A stretch of DNA of 64,000 nucleotides from contig JAHHHM010000002.1 of assembly GCA_019359355.1 (NCBI GenBank), positions 310,001 through 374,000 on the forward strand, written 5' to 3'. The notes under the pieces were generated by a model. The model saw nothing but the letters and a program-made list of their open reading frames with translations, had not been told where the DNA came from and did not search any database. The DNA is from Microcoleus vaginatus WJT46-NPBG5 (lineage in GTDB: Bacteria; Cyanobacteriota; Cyanobacteriia; Cyanobacteriales; Oscillatoriaceae). The translations under genes were made by a program, and so were the position numbers. Below, one piece after another: positions 26,249 to 35,313 of this stretch; within the stretch, counting starts at the first letter, position 1, and each line of letters starts with the position of its first letter.

Positions 26249-29200
26249 ATGATTCCTGACAGCAAAAAACCATTAAGTATGATCACCCTTGCCGGCATTT
26301 CCGTAACAGCACAAATCTATGAAAGTGCCAACTCCCTTGTCTATCGAGGCATTAGGGAGTCAGATCAACAACCCCTAATTCTCAAGGTTCTCAAGCAAGA
26401 TTATCCGACGCCGGCTGAACTCACTCGCTACCGCACAGAGTATCACCTGACAAAATCTCTAAATCTAGCAGGCGTTGTTAAGGTTGATGGCTTACAGAAA
26501 TATCAAAATACCCTAGTAATGTTTCTCGAAGATTTTGGTGGGAAATCTTTGAAGAGTTGGATGCAGGAATCCCCATTTACTTTAAAGGAATGTATTGAAA
26601 TTGCCATCGCTCTAGCAGACGCATTAGGACACATTCATGCAGCGAATATTATTCATAAAGATATTAACCCATCGAATGTAGTTTTAAACAAAGAAACCCA
26701 TCAATTAAAAATTATAGATTTTGGGATTTCTACCAAATTAACGCGGGAAATGCCGGTCTTAAAAAATCCTAATGTTTTAGAAGGTACTTTAGCTTATATG
26801 TCGCCGGAACAAACCGGCAGGATGAACCGGACTTTAGATTATCGCACAGATTTTTACTCGCTTGGAGTGACCTTTTACGAACTGCTGACGAATCAATTAC
26901 CCTTTGAAACGGATGATGCGCTGGAATTAGTTCACTACCATATTGCTAAGGTGCCGGTGTCGCCATCTGAGTTAAATCCAGAAATTCCCCCCATTCTCTC
27001 AGATATCGTCATGAAACTTTTAGCAAAAACGGCTGAAGAACGATATCAAAGTGCTTGGGGACTTAAAGCGGATTTAGAAGAATGTTTAAACCAGTTGAAT
27101 TTGACCCGGAAAATATCAAATTTTGAATTAGCCCGTGAAGACATTTATGATAAATTTCAACTGCCGCAAAAACTTTATGGAAGAGAACAAGAAATTGCCA
27201 CCTTATTAACCGCTTTTGAGCGGGTGACTCACGCCCAGAGCGAACTGATGCTCATTGCCGGCTATTCTGGCATTGGTAAATCAGTCTTAGTACAGGAGCT
27301 TTATAAACCCATTACTCAAAAGCGCGGCTATTTTATTTCCGGTAAATTCGACCAATATCAGCGCAATATTCCCTATAGCGCTCTTGTTATCGCTTTTCAA
27401 GAATTAATCAAAAACCTGTTAACTGAAAGTGAAGCGCAACTAAATCTATGGCGAGAAAAGTTATTAACAGCTTTGGGAATTAACGGGCAAGTCATTGCCG
27501 ATGTCATTCCAGAAATTGAATTAATTATCGGCAAGCAACCCCCTGTTCCAGAAGTCGGGCCAAATGAATCTCAAAATCGGTTTAATTTAGTTTTTCAAAA
27601 CTTTATTAAAGTCTTTACGCAACCTGAACATCCCTTAGCATTATTTATCGATGATTTGCAGTGGGCAGATGGCGCATCGTTAAAATTAATGCAGCGTTTA
27701 ATGAGTGCTGCCTCCCCTGGACTATTTTTAATCGGTGCCTATCGGGACAACGAAGTTTCCGCAGCACATCCGTTAATGTTAACTTTAGATGAAATTGCCA
27801 AAGCCGGCGCAAGTATCGAGCGCATTTTTCTATCACCATTAGACTTACCTACTATCACACACTTGATTGGCGATACGCTCAACTGTGAAGCAGAAAGGGT
27901 TCAGCCTTTGGCTGAGTTAGTGCTGTTTAAAACCGGCGGCAATCCCTTCTTTATGAATGAATTTTTAAAATCACTATATACAGAAGAATTGTTAAAGTTT
28001 GAGATTAAAAGTCGCCAGTGGCAGTGGAGTTTAGAGCAAATTCAATCGCGCGGCTTCACCGATAACGTCGTTGAACTTATGGCAGACAAAATTCAAAAGC
28101 TGCCAGAAAATACGCAAGATTTATTAAAGCAAGCTGCCTGTATGGGCAATCAATTTAACTTAAATACCCTTGCTTTGATTGACGCTAAATCTTTACGAGA
28201 AACAGTTGACGATTTATATCCAGCCGTGGCTGAAAATTTAGTGGCTCCTATTGGCAATATGGGAGAAACAGAATTAGCAATTGATGCAACTGAATTAACC
28301 ACTCGCTCATTACCAACAGTCTCATCCCAATCCCTAGAATATAAATTTGTTCACGATAGAATTCAGCAGGCTGCTTATTCCCTCATTGCCGAACAAGATA
28401 AGCCTCTCATTCACCGTAATATCGGGCAACTGCTGCTGAAAAATATTCCTGAAAGTAACCGAGAACAAAAAATATTTGATATTGTTAATCAACTAAACTT
28501 TGGCATTCAACTAATCTCTAACCAGCAAGAAAGAAATGAACTCGCACAGTTAAACTTAGTTGCCGGCAAGAAAGCAAAATTATCCGCAGCCTATCAGCCG
28601 GCTTTAAATTATTTACAAATCGGCATCAACCTCTTAGCAACCAATTGCTGGCAGCAACAGTATGAACTCGCCCTGTCACTGCACACAGAAGCCGCTGAAG
28701 TTGCCTATCTCAACGCTGACTTTGTTTTAATAAAAACATTTTTTGATGCAGTCGTGTCACAAGCAAAAACAGTCTTGGACACAGTGAAAGTGTATGAGGT
28801 GAAAATTTTAGTAGAGACTGTACAAAGCAAGTTTAGTGAAGCCATCAATATTGGACTAGAAGTGTTAAGTCTACTGGGAGTAAAGTTGCCTAAACAACCT
28901 AACAAAGTAGATGTTTTAAGGGGACTGCTGCAAACAAAATTTAGGATCGGGTTTAAATCAGTTGCCAGCTTAGTGGACTTGCCGGTGATGAGTGATCCTT
29001 ACGCAAAAGCAGCGATGCGTATCCTCACAAGAATTGCCCCCGCAACCTACTTTGCCGCACCGCTTTTATTGCCAGTTATTGTGTTTCAACAAATTTACTT
29101 ATCTATAAAGTGGGGAAACACGAGTGACTCTGCTTTTAGCTATAGTTTATATGGAATGATTCTATGTGGGGTTGTTGGGGATATTCAGAGTGGCAGTCAA

Positions 29201-31657
29201 TTTGGTCAACTCGCTCTTAATGTGATCTCCCGACTTGATGCAAGAGTTTTTAGAACCATGACGGGATATACCGTCTCTACCTTTATCAGACACTGGGTAG
29301 AGCCTCTCAAGGAAGTAGTAAATTTACAGCGGGAAGTTTACACGTTTGGACTGCAAACAGGAGATTTGCAATTTAGTAGCTACGCAATGCACGTCTACTG
29401 CTCCATGAGCTTTCTGAGCGGCTCGGAATTGGTGAAATTGGAACCAGAGATGGAGATTTATGCTCAGAATCTGCGTCAAATGGGACAAGAAACAGCTTTT
29501 AATATGCAAGACGTAGTGCATCAAGCTGTTTTGAATTTGCTAAGTGAAATTGAAAATCCTTGTAATTTAATTGGCAAAGCTTTCGACGAGCAGGTGATGC
29601 TACCAAGACTAAACAGCCAAAATGATCGCACCACACTGGGTATTTTTTACTTGAATAAATTGATGCTTTGCATTATATTTTGTGAGTTAAAGTTGGCAAT
29701 TGAAAATGCTGACTTAGGTGAACAATACCTTGATGCCAACACATCTACTTGCACAGTTGTTCACTTCTATTTTTATGAATCTTTAGCGCGTCTAGCCGTG
29801 GCAAAAAATGCTCATCAGCCAGAGCAAAATCGCCAAATAAAGAAGATCATTAGCAACCAGAAAAAGATGAAAAAATGGGCACATCATGCCCCAGCTAATA
29901 ACTTGCATAAATATTATCTAGTAGAGGCTGAATTTTGTCGAATTCGGGGAAAATATGCTTTAGCCACAGAATTTTATGATCGCGCGATTTCCCTTGCGAA
30001 AGAACACGAATACATCCACGAAGCCGCTCTCGCTTACGAACTTGCTGCCAAGTTTTATTTATCTCGAGGGAAAGAATTAACAGCCAAAGCTTATATGCAA
30101 GAAGCTCGTTACTGCTATCAACTTTGGGGAGCATCTGCTAAAGTTAAGCATTTAGAAATGCGATACGGCAGCTTATTGGCTGCAAATCAAGGGAGTAGTC
30201 AAAATACTAAAGCGACTACAACAAAAACGACCACCGGCTCAAAACACAGTCTTGATATCGGCACAGTGATGAAGGCTTCTCAGGCAATTTCAGGTGAAAT
30301 TGTGCTGGATAAGTTACTGTCTAGCTTGATGAAAATTTTGATTGAAAATGCCGGAGCGCAAAAAGGCTATCTTATTTTAGAAGAACGGGGAAACCTGCTG
30401 ATTGAAGCGGAAGGCTCAATCGATTCGGAGCAGGTGAACGTACTTGAATCAATATTGGTTGAGGACTTTAAAAATGCTTCTCAATCCATTATTAATTATG
30501 TCTGTCGCACACAAGAAAGTGTAGTTTTGAATGATGCGGCTCGTGAGGGTCAATTTACTAATGATCAGTATATCCAAGAACATCAGCCGAAATCGGTTCT
30601 CTGCGTACCGCTGATTAATCAAGGGAAACTGGTGAGTATTGTTTATCTGGAAAATAATCTCACAGCCGGCGCGTTTACTGCTGAACGAGTGGAAGTGATT
30701 AAATTATTATCCTCTCAAGCGGCAGTTTCTATAGAAAATGCTAAGCTTTATACCGAAGTGAGGAAAAATGAGACTAGGCTTGCTCAACTTAATTTCGATT
30801 TAGAACAAGCTTTAGAAGCTGAATTAGAACTTTCTAAAGCAGCGAGTCGCTTTGTTCCTAATCAATTTTTATCTTTTCTGGGTTATCAAAAGCTGACAGA
30901 AACAAAATTAGGAGATTCTGTCCAATTAGAAATGTCAATTTTGTTTTCTGATATTCGAGATTTTACAACGCTTTCTGAGCAAATGACCCCAGAGAAAAAT
31001 TTTAAATTTATTAACTCCTATTTAAGCCGGATGGAACCGGCAATTATTGAAAATCATGGTTTTATTGATAAATATATCGGGGATGCGATTATGGCATTAT
31101 TTAGTGGCGAGGCAGATAATGCCGTGAAAGCCGGCATTTCGATGCTGCACCGACTTGCTGAATATAATCAACTTCGCACCCATTCTGGTTATCCTCCCAT
31201 TCAAATTGGAATTGGCATCAACACCGGCACCTTAATGTTAGGAACCGTTGGCGGACAAAATCGCATGGATAGCACCGTGATTAGTGATGCGGTAAATTTA
31301 GCTTCTCGCGTAGAAGGTTTAACCAAAAATTATGGCTTGCCCTTATTAATTACTCAACAAACTTATGAACGATTGACGAAGCCGGCAGACTATGCAATTC
31401 GCACCATTGACACCGTAAAAGTTAAAGGCAAATCCCAAGCCGTCACAGTTTATGAAATCTTTGAAGCTGATCCACCGGCACTCAAAAACGGAAAATTAAA
31501 TACCCTACAATCATTTACAGAAGCCCTAGCGCTCTACAATCTAAAACAATTTAACAATGCGGCGCGACTATTTGACGATTGTCTGCGCCTCAATCCAGGC
31601 GATCAAGTCGCTCAAATTTATCGACAACGCTGCTATGAGAATCACCGCGAAAGATAG
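26249..31657 (+). CDS. Multidomain Ser/Thr kinase-AAA ATPase-GAF-adenylate cyclase
   Basis: An 1802-residue cytosolic signalling protein. Order: protein kinase (about 10-285; LKVLKQD lysine, HKDINPSN near 137 with the catalytic aspartate, IIDFGIS, APE-like SPEQTG), AAA_16 ATPase (LYGREQEI, Walker A AGYSGIGKS near 337, Walker B LFIDDLQWADG near 468), a long helical TPR-like region (about 650-1330), GAF (about 1335-1510) and a class III cyclase (1555-1740) with FSDIRDF metal aspartates near 1565, DKYIGDAIMA and NLASR. The K in DKYIGD and downstream D/T pattern favour ATP, so cAMP is the likely product. A C-terminal TPR-like tail follows. Kinase, ATPase and cyclase residues all look intact. Start: ATG at 26249, one codon after a TTG. 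Cyanobacterial relatives usually end in a histidine kinase instead. Confidence 0.88.
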   Translation: MIPDSKKPLSMITLAGISVTAQIYESANSLVYRGIRESDQQPLILKVLKQDYPTPAELTRYRTEYHLTKSLNLAGVVKVDGLQKYQNTLVMFLEDFGGKSLKSWMQESPFTLKECIEIAIALADALGHIHAANIIHKDINPSNVVLNKETHQLKIIDFGISTKLTREMPVLKNPNVLEGTLAYMSPEQTGRMNRTLDYRTDFYSLGVTFYELLTNQLPFETDDALELVHYHIAKVPVSPSELNPEIPPILSDIVMKLLAKTAEERYQSAWGLKADLEECLNQLNLTRKISNFELAREDIYDKFQLPQKLYGREQEIATLLTAFERVTHAQSELMLIAGYSGIGKSVLVQELYKPITQKRGYFISGKFDQYQRNIPYSALVIAFQELIKNLLTESEAQLNLWREKLLTALGINGQVIADVIPEIELIIGKQPPVPEVGPNESQNRFNLVFQNFIKVFTQPEHPLALFIDDLQWADGASLKLMQRLMSAASPGLFLIGAYRDNEVSAAHPLMLTLDEIAKAGASIERIFLSPLDLPTITHLIGDTLNCEAERVQPLAELVLFKTGGNPFFMNEFLKSLYTEELLKFEIKSRQWQWSLEQIQSRGFTDNVVELMADKIQKLPENTQDLLKQAACMGNQFNLNTLALIDAKSLRETVDDLYPAVAENLVAPIGNMGETELAIDATELTTRSLPTVSSQSLEYKFVHDRIQQAAYSLIAEQDKPLIHRNIGQLLLKNIPESNREQKIFDIVNQLNFGIQLISNQQERNELAQLNLVAGKKAKLSAAYQPALNYLQIGINLLATNCWQQQYELALSLHTEAAEVAYLNADFVLIKTFFDAVVSQAKTVLDTVKVYEVKILVETVQSKFSEAINIGLEVLSLLGVKLPKQPNKVDVLRGLLQTKFRIGFKSVASLVDLPVMSDPYAKAAMRILTRIAPATYFAAPLLLPVIVFQQIYLSIKWGNTSDSAFSYSLYGMILCGVVGDIQSGSQFGQLALNVISRLDARVFRTMTGYTVSTFIRHWVEPLKEVVNLQREVYTFGLQTGDLQFSSYAMHVYCSMSFLSGSELVKLEPEMEIYAQNLRQMGQETAFNMQDVVHQAVLNLLSEIENPCNLIGKAFDEQVMLPRLNSQNDRTTLGIFYLNKLMLCIIFCELKLAIENADLGEQYLDANTSTCTVVHFYFYESLARLAVAKNAHQPEQNRQIKKIISNQKKMKKWAHHAPANNLHKYYLVEAEFCRIRGKYALATEFYDRAISLAKEHEYIHEAALAYELAAKFYLSRGKELTAKAYMQEARYCYQLWGASAKVKHLEMRYGSLLAANQGSSQNTKATTTKTTTGSKHSLDIGTVMKASQAISGEIVLDKLLSSLMKILIENAGAQKGYLILEERGNLLIEAEGSIDSEQVNVLESILVEDFKNASQSIINYVCRTQESVVLNDAAREGQFTNDQYIQEHQPKSVLCVPLINQGKLVSIVYLENNLTAGAFTAERVEVIKLLSSQAAVSIENAKLYTEVRKNETRLAQLNFDLEQALEAELELSKAASRFVPNQFLSFLGYQKLTETKLGDSVQLEMSILFSDIRDFTTLSEQMTPEKNFKFINSYLSRMEPAIIENHGFIDKYIGDAIMALFSGEADNAVKAGISMLHRLAEYNQLRTHSGYPPIQIGIGINTGTLMLGTVGGQNRMDSTVISDAVNLASRVEGLTKNYGLPLLITQQTYERLTKPADYAIRTIDTVKVKGKSQAVTVYEIFEADPPALKNGKLNTLQSFTEALALYNLKQFNNAARLFDDCLRLNPGDQVAQIYRQRCYENHRER

Positions 31658-31811
31658 CAGTAGCTGCTAACAACTATCTCTAAGAAATTTTAAAGGACTA
31701 CTAGGAACATAATGAACCCGTAGGCGAGGGAAACTGTCGTAGTGCACGGAATGGGAACGCAAGTAAAGTAGAATTTTCTTTACATCCGCCCTTCGCTCAC
31801 CTATTGACCCC

Positions 31812-33323
31812 ATGTATTGCGACTACCTGGTACAAATCCTCACCGCCCGTGTCTATGATGTTGCCCAGGAATCGCCCCTGGAGTACGCCCCAAATTTATC
31901 TACACGGCTGAATAACAAACTCCTGCTGAAGCGGGAGGATATGCAGTCTGTATTTTCCTTCAAGCTGCGGGGAGCTTATAACAAAATGGTGAATCTGTCA
32001 CCGGCACAGTTGGCGCAGGGAGTTATTGCCGCATCTGCCGGCAACCATGCCCAAGGCGTTGCCCTCGGTGCAAACCGGCTGGGAACCCGCGCGATTATCG
32101 TCATGCCGGTAACCACACCCCAGGTGAAAGTCGATGCGGTTAAAGCCCGTGGGGGAGAGGTGGTATTGCATGGGGATACTTACGATGATGCCTATGCGTT
32201 TGCCCGTCAACTGGAAGTGGAAAAAGGCTTAACTTTTATTCATCCCTTTGACGATCCCCACGTTATTGCCGGCCAGGGTACAATCGGCATGGAAATTTTG
32301 CGGCAATGTCAACAACCGATTCATGCGATTTTTGTGGCAATTGGCGGCGGCGGATTAATTTCTGGGATTGCAGCTTACGTGAAGCGAATTCGCCCTGACA
32401 TCAAAATCATTGGCGTGGAACCTGTCGATGCCGACGCCATGTATCGATCCCTCAAAGCCGGCAAACGAGTGAGATTACCCCAGGTTGGCTTATTTGCCGA
32501 TGGGGTCGCAGTAAGGGAAGTTGGAGAAGAAACTTTTTGGCTGTGTCAGCAGTATGTCGATGAAATCATTTTGGTTGATACGGATGCCACCTGCGCTGCA
32601 ATTAAAGATGTATTTGAAGATACGCGCTCAATTTTAGAGCCGGCAGGTGCTTTAGCGCTCGCCGGTGCCAAAGCATACGTTGAACGGGAGCAAATTGAAG
32701 GGCAAACCTTAATTGCTATTGCCTGCGGTGCCAACATGAACTTTGATCGCCTCCGCTTCGTAGCAGAAAGAGCAGAATTTGGTGAACGCCGCGAAGCTAT
32801 TTATGCCGTTACAATTCCCGAAGAACCGGGCAGTCTTCGCAAGTTTTGTGAATGTCTGGGCAGACGCAATCTCACTGAATTTAGCTATCGCATAGCGGAT
32901 GAAACAGAAGCTCATATTTTTGTTGGCGTGCAAATTCAAAACCGTGCCGATGCTGCAAAAATGGCAGAAAGTTTTGAAGGTTGCGGATTCAAAACGCTTG
33001 ACTTAACCGATGACGAACTTACGAAATTGCACCTGCGTCACATGGTTGGCGGACGTTCTCTCCTTGCCCATCATGAATTACTCTACCGTTTTGAGTTCCC
33101 TGAACGTCCCGGTGCATTAATGAAATTTGTTAGTTCCATGAGTCCCGATTGGAATATCAGTATGTTCCACTATCGCAACAACGGTGCAGACTACGGGCGA
33201 ATTGTTGTTGGGATGCAAGTTCCTCCTCATGAAATGGAAGAGTGGCAAGCATTTCTTGATACCCTCGGCTATCGTTATTGGGATGAAAGTTTAAATCCGG
33301 CTTACAAATTGTTTTTGGGCTAA
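31812..33323 (+). CDS. ilvA: Biosynthetic threonine ammonia-lyase (threonine deaminase)
   Basis: The 503-residue PLP enzyme deaminates threonine to 2-oxobutanoate, the first committed step to isoleucine. The N-terminal domain has KREDMQSVFSFKLRGAYNK (PLP lysine in SFKLRGA near residue 50), SAGNHAQGVA and GGGGLISG (phosphate loop). Two ACT-like regulatory domains fill about 325-410 and 420-500, the arrangement for isoleucine feedback inhibition. Start MYCDYLVQIL matches the conserved N-terminus. The 130-base leader before it contains a short hairpin GTAAAG/CTTTAC at 31763-31783 but no recognised riboswitch. Confidence 0.95.
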   Translation: MYCDYLVQILTARVYDVAQESPLEYAPNLSTRLNNKLLLKREDMQSVFSFKLRGAYNKMVNLSPAQLAQGVIAASAGNHAQGVALGANRLGTRAIIVMPVTTPQVKVDAVKARGGEVVLHGDTYDDAYAFARQLEVEKGLTFIHPFDDPHVIAGQGTIGMEILRQCQQPIHAIFVAIGGGGLISGIAAYVKRIRPDIKIIGVEPVDADAMYRSLKAGKRVRLPQVGLFADGVAVREVGEETFWLCQQYVDEIILVDTDATCAAIKDVFEDTRSILEPAGALALAGAKAYVEREQIEGQTLIAIACGANMNFDRLRFVAERAEFGERREAIYAVTIPEEPGSLRKFCECLGRRNLTEFSYRIADETEAHIFVGVQIQNRADAAKMAESFEGCGFKTLDLTDDELTKLHLRHMVGGRSLLAHHELLYRFEFPERPGALMKFVSSMSPDWNISMFHYRNNGADYGRIVVGMQVPPHEMEEWQAFLDTLGYRYWDESLNPAYKLFLG

Positions 33324-33423
33324 AGGGGAACGCCCGATTAATTAACGGGACTTAAACGAAAAACAAGAGCCAATAAGAGTATATTGCTAGCCGAGTAAGC
33401 CTCTGACGTCGAGTTCAGAGTCT

Positions 33424-33762
33424 ATGAAAGAGACAACTCCGGCAGCTATGCCCCCTTGCTTCAATAAATGGTGTCAACGCTTCGATGATGTCTTCACTCA
33501 TCAAGCGCAAAAAAGGGAGTTTAGGAACTATATAGGGGGATTATTAGGGGAAAGTGAGAGAAAAAACCTGTCTCAAATGGCGAATAACGCTATGGGAGTG
33601 ACCTACCACCGATTACATCATTTTTGGAAAGAAGCGCCTTGGTGTGCCGCCGCCGTCAATGAGCGCCGACTGCTCGTGATGAATCAATGTAGCCAAACTC
33701 GTATCAGTAAAGGATTCACATTAATAGTAGATGATTCAGGTCATATGGGTGGCAACGGTTGA
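33424..33762 (+). pseudogene. Transposase, N-terminal fragment
   Basis: The 112-codon frame begins MKETTPAAMPPCFNKW and continues through SQMANNAMGVTYHRLHHF to IVDDSGHMGG, where the first DDE aspartate lies in the VDDSG motif of IS701-type transposases. It then hits a stop at 33760-33762 just after the deletion junction. About three-quarters of a normal transposase is missing here. A near copy of the first 13 codons occurs inverted at 34864-34902. Confidence 0.85.
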
Positions 33763-33899
33763 AGTTGAACTGCCGCAGCTCGACTGAAGCATTAGAAGCA
33801 TTTCGCACAGCGATGTCTTTTCGTTTTGTAGAGTGGCTGACCCAAAATCGAGACGTATTCTACGCTTATAAAGCGGCTAGGGGCTTCATTTGGGCTTGA
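33762..33899 (+). pseudogene. Transposase, C-terminal fragment
   Basis: In a different frame, 45 codons read KLNCRSSTEALEAFRTAMSF, then FVEWLTQNRDVFYAYKA and end FIWA-stop 17 bases before the right inverted repeat. This is a typical transposase C-terminus and shows that the gene was fused head to tail by an internal deletion plus a frame change. Confidence 0.75.
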
Positions 33900-34123
33900 T
33901 TTCTGTTTAAGTCCCGTTAAAAAATATCACGCCCCCACCGGGTTTTACCGGAGGGTTGAGTGTTCTAGCTTAAATAATTAATTTCAAAGCTAGAACTATT
34001 ATTTATCTCTTTGCTGGGATGGGGGCAGAAGCGCGGCGGGGCTTAACGGCACTTTTCCCACGATTGCTACTCAAACGCCGAGCCGAGCGATATCTTCTGC
34101 CTCGACTGAGTTAAAGGAGTTTA

Positions 34124-34160
34124 GAGGGGACACCAAAACCCAGGATTTTGGTGTGCCCTC
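34124..34160. repeat. Strong 15-bp hairpin
   Basis: GAGGGGACACCAAAA (34124-34138) pairs with TTTTGGTGTGCCCTC (34146-34160) with a single mismatch around a 7-base loop. No T-run follows, so it is not a standard terminator; it may be a small RNA piece or a mobile hairpin. Confidence 0.7.
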
Positions 34161-34278
34161 GTGTGGTGATACGGGGGTAGAACTAACAGAGGGGTCGGTT
34201 TAGGCGTTTGTATCTGATGAAAAAGTCAAGGGAAAGGAGGGAGAATTAACTTTTCCCACCTCTAACCAAACCCCTCTC

Positions 34279-34336
34279 AAGGTATCCTGGAAGGGCTAAT
34301 AAGGGTAATAAGAGGTAGGATACCCTTGTTTTTTTG
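34279..34336 (+). terminator. Possible terminator with large loop
   Basis: CAAGGTATCCT and AGGATACCCTTG pair with one bulged base around a loop of about 30 bases, followed on the plus strand by TTTTTTT. It could end transcripts reading out of the IS region toward the EF-hand gene. Confidence 0.45.
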
Positions 34337-34340
34337 ACTG

Positions 34341-34568
34341 TTACTCTAAATTCCCTGCTTTCTCAACAACTTGTTTCAAGTCTTCAAAGGTAATACTACC
34401 GTCTTTATCTCCATACATCGCTAGCAATTCCTGGGGGCTAGTACCTGTTTCTGCTGAAATGATTGCACTTAACCCAGGGCTTAAAAAAAGCTCATTACTC
34501 GAGACTTTGCCATCTTGATCGGTATCCAAGGTATTAAAAAGAGATTGAAGCTCTTGCTCAGTTGCCAT
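34341..34568 (-). CDS. Small EF-hand calcium-binding protein
   Basis: The 75-residue acidic protein has a canonical EF-hand loop with D15, D17, D19, G20, V22 and E26, flanked by helices (ELQSLFNTL and NELFLS). A second loop near residues 52-62 (GDKDGSITFED) is shorter at its start and may bind weakly. It is like a mini-calmodulin (CSE-type) protein; role in calcium signalling is inference. It lies isolated inside decayed DNA bounded by IS ends, without GCCGGC, and may be a recent arrival. Start ATG at 34566-34568. Confidence 0.85.
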   Translation of the reverse strand: MATEQELQSLFNTLDTDQDGKVSSNELFLSPGLSAIISAETGTSPQELLAMYGDKDGSITFEDLKQVVEKAGNLE

Positions 34569-34724
34569 AAGTTTCTATCTGAATTAATTTCTTCAATTCA
34601 ATATCTCAAAATTTTGAAAAAGATGCAAGGAAAGTTAAGATTTATCACTGAGCAAACTCTCTCTGTAACCCTGCCATAGGAAGGTTTTGCTCAACAACAC
34701 GAAATTGTCTCAATGTCATTTAAC

Positions 34725-34868
34725 TTAGCACTGTACAAGTTTGTCCGCCTTCACTTGAACCGACAGCAGTTGCTCATCTGATAAGTTCAGCTCTGGAAAG
34801 GTTTGAGAAACAATCAGCTCATTTCCTTTAAACTCTCTTGGCTCATAGCGTCCGTCATTCAATAGAGC
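34725..34868 (-). pseudogene. Uma2-type endonuclease remnant (C-terminus)
   Basis: On the minus strand an open stretch reads LLNDGRYEPREFKGNE, then LIVSQTFPELNLSDEQLL and ends VKADKLVQC-stop at 34725-34727. The pattern DGRY..F.G.E.I.S.TFPELNL is that of the C-terminal part of Uma2 (DUF820) PD-(D/E)XK-like proteins, abundant in cyanobacteria. The catalytic N-terminal part is absent; its place is taken by the truncated IS end just upstream. No start codon belongs to it. Confidence 0.7.
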
Positions 34869-34978
34869 AAGGAGGCATAGCGGCGGGAGTTGTTTCTTTC
34901 ATCTCTCCATCTTTACGTAAAATACTTGCCCTACATGAATTATACTCTTATTTACTCTCTATTTTCGTTTAAGTCCCG
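34864..34978 (-). mobile_element. Second, truncated copy of the IS701-type end, inverted
   Basis: The minus strand from 34978 begins CGGGACTTAAACGAAAA, the same end as the element at 33346, next to TTAA at 34979-34982. After a 75-base leader similar to the first copy (AATAAGAGTATA is shared) comes ATG AAA GAA ACA at 34902, encoding MKETTPAAMPPC as in the other copy. Homology stops after about 13 codons, where the Uma2 remnant begins. Only one terminal repeat is left, so it is a dead fragment. Confidence 0.85.
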
Positions 34979-35313
34979 TTAACTGCGAAACCAGTATACT
35001 GCCTCACCTCTGGCGATTTAAAGCCGAGAACAATATGCTCTTTAGGAATGCCGGCAGCCATTAATTCATCGGCAATTCCATCTTCATTTCCATCTCGTTG
35101 AATCCACACTTTGCCTTCAACAATCTCAACATGAATCAGACAACCATGAATCCGCCGACGATCCTGCCCCCAACCGGACGAGACAATTAAATAACGATCT
35201 GCTTCTGGGTCAAATACGGTGCTATTATGAATGTCATCGTAGGCATATTGAAGATTAGAGTAGGGTCGCAGAACCTGTTGGATAATCCTGCGATAATTCT
35301 CTAAACAATCCAT
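34969..35313 (-). CDS. xisI: XisI-family protein, C-terminus replaced by IS end
   Basis: The 114-residue protein reads MDCLENYRRIIQQVL, then FDPEADRYLIVSSGWGQDRR, HVEIVEGKVWIQRDG and PEVRQYTGFAV, the full XisI pattern. XisI was found as a factor for excision of the fdxN element in Anabaena, but most copies lie outside such elements and their real role is unsettled. The last codons (N-G-T-stop) come from the inverted IS end, because the element inserted at the GTTAAC right after the conserved TGFAV; probably one or a few native residues are lost. The start ATG at 35311-35313 overlaps the 3' end of xisH, so the two were co-translated. The partner is broken. Confidence 0.88.
   Translation of the reverse strand: MDCLENYRRIIQQVLRPYSNLQYAYDDIHNSTVFDPEADRYLIVSSGWGQDRRRIHGCLIHVEIVEGKVWIQRDGNEDGIADELMAAGIPKEHIVLGFKSPEVRQYTGFAVNGT

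Larger units (their letters stand above)
33346..33916 (+). mobile_element. Internally deleted IS701-type insertion sequence with intact ends
   Basis: Inverted ends CGGGACTTAAAC (33346) and GTTTAAGTCCCG (to 33916) bound 571 bases and are flanked on both sides by TTAA (33342-33345 and 33917-33920), a target duplication that fits the YTAR preference of this family. Inside is the 5' part of a DDE transposase and its last 46 or so codons, with the catalytic middle lost. The element is too short to move by itself but could be mobilised in trans. Confidence 0.88.
33917..34340. other. Non-coding stretch with strong hairpins
   Basis: No gene is evident. It holds an inverted repeat TTCTAGCTT/AAGCTAGAA (33963-33995), a 15-bp hairpin at 34124-34160, and a long stem CAAGG-TATCCT/AGGATACCCTTG near 34279-34333 followed by seven T. 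A 30-codon frame at 34019-34114 ending in LLLKRRAERYLLPRLS could be a decayed gene piece. GCCGGC is absent. Confidence 0.55.

Noticed and set aside
31681-31811. Leader of ilvA as a riboswitch or T-box
   Set aside because: Only a 6-bp hairpin is present; I found no match to a glutamine, T-box or other known leader motif.
33346-34978. Composite transposon bounded by the two IS ends and carrying the EF-hand gene
   Set aside because: The right copy is truncated with only one terminal repeat and its end adjoins Uma2 and xisI remnants, so separate insertions explain it better.
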